This document shows positions 54,848 to 64,000 of a stretch of DNA of 64,000 bases, one piece after another. A program made the position numbers and the translations under genes. The first letter of the stretch is position 1; every line of letters starts with the position of its first letter. The notes below the pieces were generated by a model. It saw only the letters and a program-made list of their open reading frames with translations. It was not told the origin of the DNA and searched no databases. The DNA is taken from assembly GCA_039519185.1 (NCBI GenBank), contig CM076851.1, positions 34,517,799 to 34,581,798 on the forward strand, written 5' to 3'. The DNA comes from Astragalus membranaceus. Lineage: Eukaryota; Streptophyta; Magnoliopsida; Fabales; Fabaceae.

Positions 54848-57800
54848 ATGGCAGCGCGAGACAACTCTGGTGGAGGTATTCCGGGGAACCTCCCAATCTT
54901 TGACGGAAAGGATTATGAACGTTGGTGTGCGCAGATGAAGGTGCTGTTTCGATATCAAGATGTCCTTGATGTCGTGAATGATGGTGTTCCACCATTGGCA
55001 GCAAACGCCACTGAAGCGGTGAGGAACAACCACCATTCGCTGAGGAAGAAAGATGGAAAAGGGCTGTTTTTGATTCACCAATGCGTTGATTCCAACATCC
55101 TGAACCTGATCATCGACTGTGATTCAGCAAAGGCAGCTTAGGACATCCTAAAGAACTCGTATGGAAGAGCAGATAGGCTGAAGAAGATACGTCTACAGTC
55201 GCTTAGGAAGCAGTACGAGGGCTTGAAGATGACAGATGGAGAATCGATTGGAGATTTCATTACGAGGTTAGTGGCATTAACTAATCAAATGAAAGGTAAT
55301 GGTGAAACTGTGACTGAAGTAAATAAAGTCGAAAAGGTGCTCAGATCCTTAACCCTGGAGTTCGACTATGTTGTTACTGCTATCGAAGAATCCAAGGACC
55401 TAGATACATTGAAGTTAGATGAACTTCAGGGTTCCTTAGAGGCGCATGAATTGAGAATAAGGCAGAGAAGTTCAGAGAAAGAAACTGAACAAGCCTTGCT
55501 TTCATACTCCTCTAAGAGAAATTGGAAGGCAGGCAACAAGGAGAAGGGTAGAGAAAAGGGATCAAGCAGTAAGAAGAAAGAACAAGGATCTTTCGACAAG
55601 AAGAAGGGAGACCTGTCGAAAGTTCAGTGTTATAACTGTCAGCAATTTGGACATTATAGGAACAAGCGTAAAAACAAGAAAGTTCCTAGAGATAAAGATG
55701 CAGAAGCCAAGTTTGGTAATGATGGTGACTCAGACTCTCACTCAGAGGAGTTAATGCTGATGGCTGTCGAAGATGAGATTCGACTCGATGAAGGAATTGC
55801 TGAAAGTAGCGAGCAAAATAGTGGGAACACTTGTATAAGTGGATTCACTTGCGATGCTCAAAATACTTGTGCAATGTGTGTGTGGCAGGGCAGTGGAAAC
55901 ACTGGTGTTGCCTCCAACATTGCCAGCAATGATGATGAAGAATTGTCATTCATGACAGCTACTGACCCAGAATTACTGTTGTTGAAGGCTGATACAAATT
56001 CGACTGAAGAGAAGTCTGTCGAATGGTATCTCGACACAGGATGTTCAAATCACATGTGTTGTCACAAGGAGTGGTTTGTCGAACTGGAGCAGATAAGCAA
56101 AAAGATAAGGTTTGCAGATAACAGTAGAGTTACTGCTGAAGGAGTAGGTACCATAAAGTTCCTGTCGAAAGATGGTAAGTGGTGCTACATCCAAGGGGTA
56201 TTTTATGTACCAGATATGAGGAGCAATCTGCTAAGTATTGGGCAGATGATTGAGAAAAACTTCACCGTCGAAATGGGTGATAACAGTCTCAGCCTGTTTG
56301 ATTCGACCAAGAAGTTGATCCTGAAGGTGTTAATGCAGAGTAACGGAACCTTCAAAATCAAATTGCAAGTAGTCGAAGAACATTGCCTCAAGAGTACTGT
56401 CGAAGAGGAGCACTGGAAATGGCACAGGAGATTTGGCCACCTCAACTTCAAGAGCTTGAGTCAACTACATGAAAAGAAGATGGTTCATGGGTTGCCTGCA
56501 GTAAAAGTACCTGTCGAAGTTTGCGAGAGTTGTTGCAAGTCGAAGCAACCAAGAAACTCGTTCAAATCAGAAGTAGCTAGCAGAGCAGAGAAGAAGCTAG
56601 AGGTGATGTTTTCTGATGTCTGTGGTCCTTTCGAAGTATGTTCCTTAGGAGGGAATAAGTAATTCGTCACCTTCATTGACGAATACACTAGAATGTCCTG
56701 GGTGTATTTGATCAAAAGGAAGAGTGAAGTACTAGAAACATTCAAGAAGTTTAAGGTAATGATTGAAAAGCAGAGTGAATGTGCAATCAAAACCCTTAGA
56801 AGCGATGGAGGTGGTGAGTACAATTCTCATGGATTTGTCGAATTCTGTGAGAAAGAAGGAATTGTGCATGAAGTCATTGCACCTTACACGCCTCAGCATA
56901 ATGGTACTGCTGAGAGGAAAAACAGGACCATCCTCAATATGGTAAGAAGCATGTTGAAGGAGAAGAAGCTACCTCATAGTTTATGGGGAGAACTTGTAGC
57001 CACAGCAGTGTATATTCTGAACAAATGCCCCACAAAGAGATTGAATGGGAAGACACCTGAAGAAGCTTGGCTAGGAAGAAAGCCAAGTGTCAAGCATCTC
57101 AGAATAATTGGCTCAGTATGCTATAGACATATCCCTGAGCAACTAAGAAGCAAGCTGGATGATAGAGCACAACAAATGATCCTTGTTGGCTATCATTCGA
57201 CAGGAGCATACAAACTGTATGACCCTGTGCAGAAGAAAATAGTGAAAAGCAGAGATGTCGTAGTAGATGAGTCGAAACATTGGAACTGGGAAGAAGGCTG
57301 TGAGAAAACTACAATGATGGACTTCGACGAAGTCTCTGATCGAGATGATCAGAATGAAGAGGTCGAAACTGAAGAGCCAGAAGAACTCATTGCTCTCGAA
57401 CCTTTAAGAAGGTCGGAAAGGGAAAGGCAGAGATCAGTAAGACTAGAAGGATTCGACACTTACTCAGATTCTGCTATTACAGCAGAGGGAGACCTGACAC
57501 ACTTTGCACTAATGGCAGAAGCAGAACCAGTGAGCCTGGAGCGAGCCTGGAGCAAACCCTTAGTCACAAGCAGTGGAAGGAAGCAATGATTGACGAGTTG
57601 AAATCAATCGAGAAGAATGATACTTGGAAGCTAGTCGAACTTCCAAAAGAAAAGAAAGCCATAGGGGTGAAGTGGGTCTTCAAGACCAAAGTCAAGCCAA
57701 ATGGAGAAGTGGCCAAGTACAAGGCCAGGCTAGTAGCCAAAGGGTTCCTGCAGAAACCTGGTTTGGATTTCAATGAAGTCTTTGCCCCAGTAGCCAGGAT

Positions 57801-59088
57801 CGAAACCATAAGATTGGTAGTAGCATTGGCAAGTCATAGAGGCTGGCCCCTGCATCAACTGGATGTAAAGTCAGCATTTCTTAATGGACCTCTGGAGGAG
57901 GAAGTCTATGTTTGTCAACCACCTGGTTTTGAGTCGAAGGGTCAAGAAGACATGGTTTTTAAGCTTGAGAAAGCCCTATATGGACTCAAGCAAGCTCCCA
58001 GAGCGTGGAACAAGAGAATTGATGGATTTCTCTTGGCTCAGACGTTCATTAGATGCACTAATGAACATGGAGTATATGTGAAGAAGAATGGAACTTCGAC
58101 TCAGTTGTTGTTGTGCCTGTACGTAGATGATCTACTTGTAACTGGCAGCAATGAAGTCGAAGTCGAAGCCTTCAAGAAAGTGATGATGTCAGAATTTGAA
58201 ATGAGTGATCTGGGACATCTATCATATTTCTTGGGGATGGAGTTTACCAAGATAAGTAAGGGTATACTCCTGCACCAGTCGAAGTATGCAGCTGATATCC
58301 TGAAAAGATTCGACATGAGCAACTGCAAGGAAGTTTCGACACCATCAGACACTAGCAGCAAGCTGTCGAAAGACGACGAAGGGATTGAAGTAGATGCCAC
58401 ATTGTTCAAACAGATCGTGGGCTCCCTAAGGTACCTGTGCAACACTCGACCTGACATTATGTTTAGTGTCGGAATGATCAGCAGATTCATGGAGAAGCCG
58501 AAAAGCTCTCATATGGTAGCTGCAAAAAGAGTACTAAGGTATGTAAAGGGAACACAAAGTTATGGTATTCTGTTCCCTAGCAAGAGTGTGTCGAAGAATG
58601 GTAATGAAGTGTTTGGCTACACTAACTCAGATTGGAGTGGAGACAGGAGTGATCGAAAAAGCACAAGTGGGTATGTCTTTATGTATGGATTGACACCCAT
58701 CTCTTGGTGCTCGAAGAAGCAAAGTATAGTTGCGTTGTCCTCCTGTGAAGCAGAGTATGTAGCTGCTTCCTTTGCAGCATGTCAAGCATCATGGCTGAGC
58801 ATGCTACTGGTCGAAATTGGAGTGCACAGGGTCGAAGCAATGAAGTTGTTGATCGACAACAAGTCTGCGATAGATCTCGCAAGGAACCCTGTCGCACATG
58901 GTAAGTCGAAGCACATAGAAACCAGATATCACTTCCTGCGTGATCAAGTCAACAATGAGAAGCTGAATCTGGAATATTGCTGTTCGGAGCTTCAGATAGC
59001 TGATGCAATGACCAAGCCATTGCAAAAGGGAAGATTCGAAGAACTAAGAAGAATGCTTGGGATGATGTCACTCAGCAATGTGAATTAG
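54848..59088 (+). pseudogene. Copia-2 gag-pol polyprotein, three disruptions
   Basis: It starts MAARDNSGGGIPGNLPIF at 54848 and has the same domain order as Copia-1: UBN2 gag, CCHC knuckle, protease WYLDTGCSNHM, integrase (HRRFGHLNF to HNGTAERKNR), reverse transcriptase (KWVFKTKVKPNG to LYVDDLLVTGSN) and RNase H (SCEAEYVAASFAAC). Disruptions: TAG at 55139-55141 where Copia-1 has Trp (KEAWDIL), TAA at 56660-56662 where Copia-1 has Tyr (GGNKYFV), and an 11-base tandem duplication of gagcctggagc at about 57533-57555 that shifts the frame before WKEAMIDEL. The zinc knuckle has lost its last Cys (HYRNKR instead of HYRNKC). Reverse transcriptase and RNase H remain open in one 500-codon frame (57586-59088). 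Confidence 0.93.
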
Positions 59089-59095
59089 GAGGGAA

Positions 59096-59371
59096 TATTG
59101 AGATATGCCTTGTAATTCTATTGCTTGTAATTTATAGGTGTGAATAGTAACCTAGTCGAAATGGGCCAGTCGAATGGGCTAGTCGAAATTATGGGCCTGG
59201 ACCTGTTTCATTGTATATAAATATAGACGTCAGTAGCATGTAATTTGTAACCCTACTTTTATGAAATTCAGTGCAGCTTTTACCTAATATTATATTGCCC
59301 TAATCATTCTTTTTGTCCCTTTAGCGCCGCCACTTCCTTTTCTTCTCCCTTTCACGTGTTTATCCCCAACA
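59096..59371 (+). repeat. 3' LTR of Copia-2
   Basis: This 276-bp copy of 54524-54799 ends tatccccaaca directly before the target duplication. Confidence 0.92.
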
Positions 59372-59582
59372 GTACTAACCAATCAAATAGTCAATATTGA
59401 AATCAGTGTTGAAAACATCAGCAGGAGGAGTGTAGGTGTCAGATATCATGTCATACTTGGGAGGCATATTGCAAACTGGGATAGGAGTGATAACAACAGT
59501 TTTGGATATAGAGGGCTATTTCGTTTGCCTATGAGCAAGTAATGGAGGAATGTTGGTAGTAGAGAATTGTTGGTGTCTCTCT

Positions 59583-59590
59583 TATTTATA
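59583..59590 (-). promoter_or_regulatory. TATA box of the RPA1-like gene
   Basis: On the minus strand the text ctataaataagagag lies 116 bases upstream of the ATG at 59467. Between them is a leader rich in C, T and A without another ATG. Sequence and spacing fit a plant core promoter. Confidence 0.6.
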
Positions 59591-60044
59591 GATGGGTGTT
59601 CATGTATCTTATGAGAGGGAAATTTGAAAAACATCAATTTGTAAACAAAAATAAAAAAATTACATTATTAAATAAGAATTACAAATGCAATCTGTAACAT
59701 CCCTAGTTCGGTGAATTTCACATAACGAAATTAACTTGCGATTTATCGTCAATTAAATGATAAGTTGAGTCATGGCTAAGTTTATGTCGAGAAAGCAATG
59801 TTAAATTACTCAATTATATGATGCACTATTCCTTTAATCATGAATTATTTTGTATTACTTGATTAGATTTGAGGTTTAAGTAGAAATTATAGTCTAAAGG
59901 ACAAAACAGTCATTTTCCCTAGTGAGCGGTTATGACTAATTGATTAGCTAACCTAAACAACATAGCATGTCAAAGAATATGTGATAGCTAATAAAATTAC
60001 TAATGATATGAGTTGAGTATAATTGTTGGATTGTTAATTATTTG

Positions 60045-61119
60045 AATTTAAGTGGAATGGGGAATAGAAGAATGATACAGATCCTCTCTCTCTCGAGAGA
60101 GGTTGCGAACCCTAGAGATGGGTTGTCCTACGCCGTGGCGGCCGCCGTGCCTGCACCGGCCGATCTGCTCCAGCTGACTGGGCGGCTAACCGTTGAAGAC
60201 CCTTGGTATCGAGACGAGTGGCTTTTTCCGGAGACGGCAGTCGTCGCCCCTGCGAAGGTGGATCCGAATCTGTCAGTTCCGATTGCAATCGCTGTAAGAT
60301 TCGGTGCGTTCTCCCCGGTGTTTGCTCCGCGTGTGGTGGTCGCCCCTGCGAAGGTCGTGGGTTGGGTGGTTCCGTACGCTGTGGCTGGTGTTGATGCTAG
60401 CTTCGGTGCGCTCTGGTTCGGATCTGTTGTTCGGAGTCGAATCTATTGGGTGCTGTGGGTCTCTCCCCCTGCGGTGGTTGCTCCTGTCCCGCCACCGCCT
60501 GAGCCTCCTCCCTGCGTCCGTCTGGTTCGGATCCGGCGCTGGTTGCAGCTCTGGATTGCGTTCGGGTTCGGATCGTGGGTTTCTGGTTTGGGTTCGGTTG
60601 CGTTGCTGTTCGGATTGCATTGATGCTGTCTGTTTCTGGTTTGGGACTGTTGCGTTGGTTCGTAGATGCTGACTGTTTCTGGTTTGGCATTGGTGGCTGT
60701 CGTCACGAAATTTGGACCCGCAGTCTCGCCTCCCCCCATTTCGGTGTGGGCCCTTTCCCTGTCGCTCGCGGTTCTGCTTGATTGTGCCTCGGTGTTGGCT
60801 GGGGGCGCAATACCGCGGTGGTGGTTGGTGGCTCGACTTCCTCGATCAAGCTAGGTGCTGTCTCGGTGCTGGCCGGTGGCACGACTTCGCGATGATGGCT
60901 GGGGTCCCGCCGCCGGTGGTCTGGAGTGTGGTGACTCGATTGTGGTCTAAGGTTGTTTAGTTTAGAGGTCTTTGTTAGACTCTCTTTATTGTCCTTATTT
61001 CCAAGGGTATTGGCTTAGTCCCCCCTTGTGCTTTTTGTACTATTTTTATTTTTTAATAAATTCGGGCCTCCTGCCTGTTGCTTAAAAAAAAAAAAAAATA
61101 AAAAAATTTAAGTGGAATG
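60045..61119 (+). mobile_element. GC-rich poly(A) retroposon with 15-bp TSD
   Basis: The insert 60060-61104 is flanked by the identical 15-mer aatttaagtggaatg (60045-60059, 61105-61119). It ends in a tail of about 25 bases, almost all A, after an AT-rich 3' end with aataaa-like text (tttttaataaattcgggcc). Long target duplications and a poly(A) tail are the mark of L1-type (LINE) retrotransposition. The first 850 bases are strikingly GC-rich and contain the repeated phrase gtcgcccctgcgaaggt (60241, 60340) and many cggttcgg units. Overlapping open frames occur in several frames on both strands because stop codons are rare in such sequence. I recognise no protein family. It could be a short LINE derivative, a SINE-like element or a retrocopy of a host transcript. 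Confidence 0.85.
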
Positions 61120-61589
61120 AGAGGAGAGTTAAGTAGAAGGGCACAATAGTCTTTTCTATTGTGGTGTAATTACAAACTTGTGTAGGACTTATTAGCAATT
61201 AAGAAGACTTTGTGTATTAGTTTTAGTGATTGGTTAAAATCCATTTAACTGTAATTAGGCAATGGTAAATTCTCAGTTTAGCTTTGCCTAAGTGTTATAA
61301 ATACACATTGTAATAAGTCAACTACCAATTGAATGTGAAAGTTGTTCCCTATTCTTACATTCACTCTCTCTAAAACAGTTTTTACAATCTTTCGACCTTC
61401 TCCCCTCCCTTTTCGACAGCTCCTTTTTCTTTCGACCTCTCTTTCTCTTGTGTATATTCAGTGTGATAATCCAACATTTTCCTTGTAATATGCCTTCAGC
61501 TCACTTGGTCAAAGACACCACACACTCACATGCTGGAATTCATAAAAACCAGAAAATAAGAACAAGAGAGAGAGAGGAGAATGCGAATG

Positions 61590-61633
61590 GAGAGAAGAGA
61601 GAAGAAGAAGAAGAAGAAGAAGAAGAAGAAGAG
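61590..61633. repeat. (GAA)n microsatellite in LTR copy D
   Basis: A run of about ten gaa units follows a gag-rich stretch. The Glu-rich open frame over it (61448-61708) is a repeat artefact. Confidence 0.8.
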
Positions 61634-61709
61634 GGAAATTCTCAAAACCTTGGTGCATGCAAGTGTTCTTCATGCCATCCTTCACCATTTTTCATCCTCT
61701 ACTCATAGA

Positions 61710-62900
61710 CACCAAAATCACTAACTGATTCTCCCTCCATTTCCATCCACCATTTTCGAAATTCAAGCTCCAAGTTGACCAAAAATGGAGTTATTGCCTT
61801 GCATGTTAGTGAAAGTGGCACTAAGAGCTATCAATCATCTTGCATGTTGGAGATTCAGACTTCTTGAGGTTCAGCTAACATCACATTGTTATTTGAAGTA
61901 GAAAAATCAGAATATTATAGCTTGGGGTCGAATTTGGGGGTTTTGGAGAGTTGGTGGTGTTCTTGAGAGTTAGTTCAAGCTCAAGTTCCAAGTTCTGCAG
62001 AAAACAGTTTTGACACCCTTTGGTATTTCTTTCGTAACTCACTGTAAAGACCTCCTTTTAAGCTCATTTTTATTTCAGTAGAAACTAGACACGAAATTCT
62101 TCAGTTTAGGCACAAGAACCACTTAATTTTAATGAGTATTGTGGGAGAAAAATGATTTACAAGTTTCACTTTTGAATCAGTGTCAGTTCTGAACCAGTCA
62201 CCATGTTTCGTTGATAACTCCTCGAATACCAGTCGTATGGACACGAAACCCGAACCCTCAGAAACTAGACAATATTCCCTTCACAATAGACACTCATTTT
62301 GCTAAATTTAGTTGAGAATTGACTAAGTTAAGTTCGTTTCAAAATGACACATTGTTGCTAGAAACAGCAAGAACTAAAATCCAACCCCAACCTTCCTAAT
62401 CTTCTTGTATACTTGGATATGGGGGTCTAAGCTTAACAATCAGTCACCAATACATATACACAGGCCACATTGTGGTTCAAATTCGTTTTGGGTAGCCATT
62501 GGAGCATTCGGGTAGCTGAGTTGGAGTCGGGAAGCGTTTCGGGGACCGTTCGAGTAATTACGTAGTTGCTTGTATTGCGTGGATTCTCGGTTGTGCGTGA
62601 TTATCATCACGAAAGGTGAGTTCTATACTTGCTTGGGGTTTTATTTTCTAAACGTTGATTGCATGCTCTGGTTCCACGTTTAGTTCGTGCGTTTTCGAGT
62701 CCAAAACCGCTTTTATGAAAATTACGTGTTGAACGATGAATTATATGGTTGATTGATTGGTGATTATGTGATTACTATGATGTTGTTTGGACTGGAATAT
62801 TGTCTCGTATTATCTGTTTTGAGGTTGGATTAAGATTGGGTTACGGATTGGACGCGATAGGAAAAGCGAAACAGAACGAAATAAGCGAATTGTGACTCCG
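61710..62900. other. LTR copy D interior, no gene
   Basis: I see no coding region. The text cggggaccgttcgagtaattacg (near 62540) corresponds to gagattgttcgtgtgattacgg in copy C, which supports a shared origin. Confidence 0.5.
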
Positions 62901-62904
62901 CTAC

Positions 62905-63020
62905 AGGTAGCACGGGTCGTGCTACCCCTAGCACGGGTCGTGCCAACCTTTCTGGTTGACTGGAATTGCATTTCCAGGCAGCACGGGTCGTGCTAGGTCT
63001 GGCACGGGCCGTGCCATGTC
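62905..63020. repeat. Paired GC-rich palindromic motifs in LTR copy D
   Basis: Four motifs in two pairs: agcacgggtcgtgct and agcacgggtcgtgcc, then agcacgggtcgtgct and ggcacgggccgtgcc. The last is a perfect palindrome (ggcacg ggccgtgcc without its first base). The pairs are separated by about 45 bases. Confidence 0.88.
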
Positions 63021-63232
63021 TTCTGTCCCTGGTTGCCAAAATTCTCGTTTCGTCGCTCCTTTCGATTCCAAACCTCTTCCCATCATCTTCCCAACCATCC
63101 CTCATGTCATGGAACCAATGATGCTCTGTTTTGAACATGATTGCAAGGTTTAAAATGAATTGTTTCTTTTTGAAGTCATAATTGTTTCAAAAACTGTAAA
63201 GTAGTACACGCGAGCGAACATGTGTTATGTTT

Positions 63233-63354
63233 ACTATCATGGAACTAAATGTTCAAGCGACTGTTTATTCATGGAACTAAATGTTCAAGCGACTGTTTAC
63301 TCATGGAACTAAATTTTCAAGCGACTGTTTATTCATGGAACTAAATGTTCAATC
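63233..63354. repeat. Four tandem copies of a 32-base unit
   Basis: The unit tcatggaactaaatgttcaa followed by gcgactgtttat recurs four times, the last partial, with single-base differences. It lies in LTR copy D and has no coding meaning. Confidence 0.88.
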
Positions 63355-64000
63355 AAGTCAGGAAATATAAATTATATCAAAGCGCGGGTGACAACCCAGT
63401 TGATTAGTATACTAGGAGAGGGGAAGTCATGAGCCCCAGAACTTAGGCCTCACGAGGTTTGAAGCTAGTGTAAGTTAGTGGAGAGGTTCGACGGTAAAGG
63501 CAGAGCTTTTACCGGAGATGTACTATGGCATGTCAGGAAAAGCTATATGCACGTAGGACCTAAATGGACTATGATTAAATGAACAAGAAATAAATGAACC
63601 GCGAGTGTGTACTAAGGGATCTCGATAGGACTCACTGAGATTTCTAATCTCACCATTTATATGTTGATGTTTTACAGATACGCAGGGAAAGAACAAAGCG
63701 AGAAAGCATGGTTAGATGAGGCCTTATGGAGAACCCGAAGACTTAGCTTTTGTCTTCATTTTGTTTCTCCTAGTTTTAATGTAATTTCGATATTATGACT
63801 TGTACATGTATTAGAAGTTGTAAATCGTTTCTGCTATTGCTGTTTTTGATATTGGATAATAGGGAATAAGATTTATCACTTGATGAGTTATATCAAGTTT
63901 TTAATTTTGTTCAATATCCAAATACAGGAATTTTACTCTGATGTTGTGCATTTTAGTATTTCTACTTGTTAGAAATATTAGGGTGTTACAATCACCTCTG

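Larger units (their letters stand above)
54519..59376 (+). mobile_element. Copia-2: full-length Ty1/copia element with TSD GTACT
   Basis: LTRs at 54524-54799 and 59096-59371 are both 276 bp with three differences by eye. The pentamer gtact flanks the element exactly (54519-54523, 59372-59376). A primer site actggtatcaagagc follows the 5' LTR and a purine tract aggagggaatat precedes the 3' LTR. It is the same family as Copia-1, since the proteins match along their length. The coding part is more damaged than that of Copia-1 although its LTRs are still nearly identical. Confidence 0.95.
54096..59467 (-). pseudogene. RPA1-like OB-fold protein gene, 5' part, split by Copia-2
   Basis: Exon 1 is 59467-59380 (MPPKYDMISDTYTPP, then NTDFNIDYLI), ending in a good donor (gttagt). 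Exon 2 is 54423-54324 (DLIGVLTRIRKESREYEKNG then IKTKVVTIEPDNN), in phase with exon 1. Exon 3 ends at 54096 before a GT donor and reads LFGPYVDELNGFVSSGEADN then AIVALMFVKCKFFNG. Its acceptor is not clear. This order matches the first OB fold of plant replication protein A 70-kDa-like proteins, which bind single-stranded DNA in the nucleus and are expanded into many small copies in legumes and grasses. Copia-2 sits in intron 1, a few bases after the donor. Later exons are missing, so the copy is probably dead. A TATA box lies 116 bp upstream of the ATG. Confidence 0.78.
59693..63990 (+). mobile_element. LTR of the paired-palindrome family, copy D, hosting a retroposon
   Basis: It begins tgtaacatccctagttc and ends ttagggtgttaca. 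Without the insertion at 60060-61104 it is about 3.25 kb. Landmarks shared with the LTRs at 20697 and 50740 appear in the same order, including palindromic motifs at 62905-63020 and gggtgacaacccagtt...agtatactagg near 63388. The pentamer caatc precedes it (59688-59692), and caatc is also found at 63989-63993 overlapping the terminal CA. The target duplication is therefore ambiguous. The window ends ten bases later, so it may be a solo LTR or the 5' LTR of a full element. Confidence 0.75.

Noticed and set aside
60042..60960. Several overlapping long open frames on both strands
   Set aside because: GC-rich sequence has few stop codons. No frame shows a recognisable domain, and frames cross the insertion border at 60060.
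61448..61708. Plus-strand frame with a Glu run
   Set aside because: Caused by a GAA microsatellite within an LTR; the flanks have no family similarity that I recognise.

Overview
This is plant nuclear DNA. It is AT-rich and intron-bearing with GT-AG splice sites, and it is dominated by plant transposon classes: Copia and other LTR elements, CACTA, Mutator-like (MULE), hAT-like, Helitron-like, LINE and SINE. A dicot, probably a legume, is my inference from the protein fragments; no search was run. I see no rRNA gene, no intact tRNA gene and no CRISPR array.

Only two genes look intact. One is a four-exon universal stress protein (6464-8355, +). The other is TRM112, the methyltransferase activator (25050-25418, -). 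A CorA-like Mg2+ transporter C-terminus (about 19195-20440, +) is open but partial. The other host genes are fragments or broken copies: an NHX5/6-type Na+/H+ antiporter (-, split by a CACTA element), UDP-arabinose 4-epimerase (-, split by Copia-1), a PHT1 phosphate transporter (+, a stop codon plus a hAT-like insertion), three pieces of a stomatin-like gene, a QWRF-motif gene (-, split by an LTR) and an RPA1-like OB-fold gene with its TATA box (-, split by Copia-2).

Layout. 1-3.7 kb: AT-rich DNA, a MITE and a LINE 3' remnant. 3.8-6.3 kb: a MULE with exact 9-bp target duplication carrying a plant-mobile-domain (PMD) gene. 6.4-8.4 kb: the stress protein gene. 8.5-13.3 kb: NHX remnant hosting a 3.9-kb CACTA element with a transposase-gene hairpin inside. 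13.3-19.2 kb: SINE, old LTR remnant and a solo LTR. 19.2-20.4 kb: CorA-like gene. 20.7-22.9 kb: solo LTR. 23.5-28.5 kb: MITEs and TRM112. 29.2-36.1 kb: a MULE with long TIRs, into which a young gag-only Copia element has inserted. 37.3-54.4 kb: a graveyard of gene fragments cut by Copia-1, a hAT MITE, Helitron-like ends and an LTR. 54.5-59.4 kb: Copia-2 inside the RPA1-like gene. 59.7-64 kb: another LTR carrying a GC-rich poly(A) retroposon.

Five insertions have exact target-site duplications flanking the whole element (MULE 9 bp twice, CACTA 3 bp, hAT-like 8 bp, GC-rich retroposon 15 bp). A solo LTR (GTGTA) and Copia-2 (GTACT) also have exact ones; Copia-1 (CTAAT) has one with a slightly trimmed LTR end. 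These allow the pre-insertion gene structures to be read directly. The most interesting objects are the CACTA-internal hairpin, which could make silencing RNA, the gag-only Copia whose LTRs carry ten copies of a palindromic 10-mer, the paired GC-rich palindromes shared by diverged LTRs, and the GC-rich retroposon.
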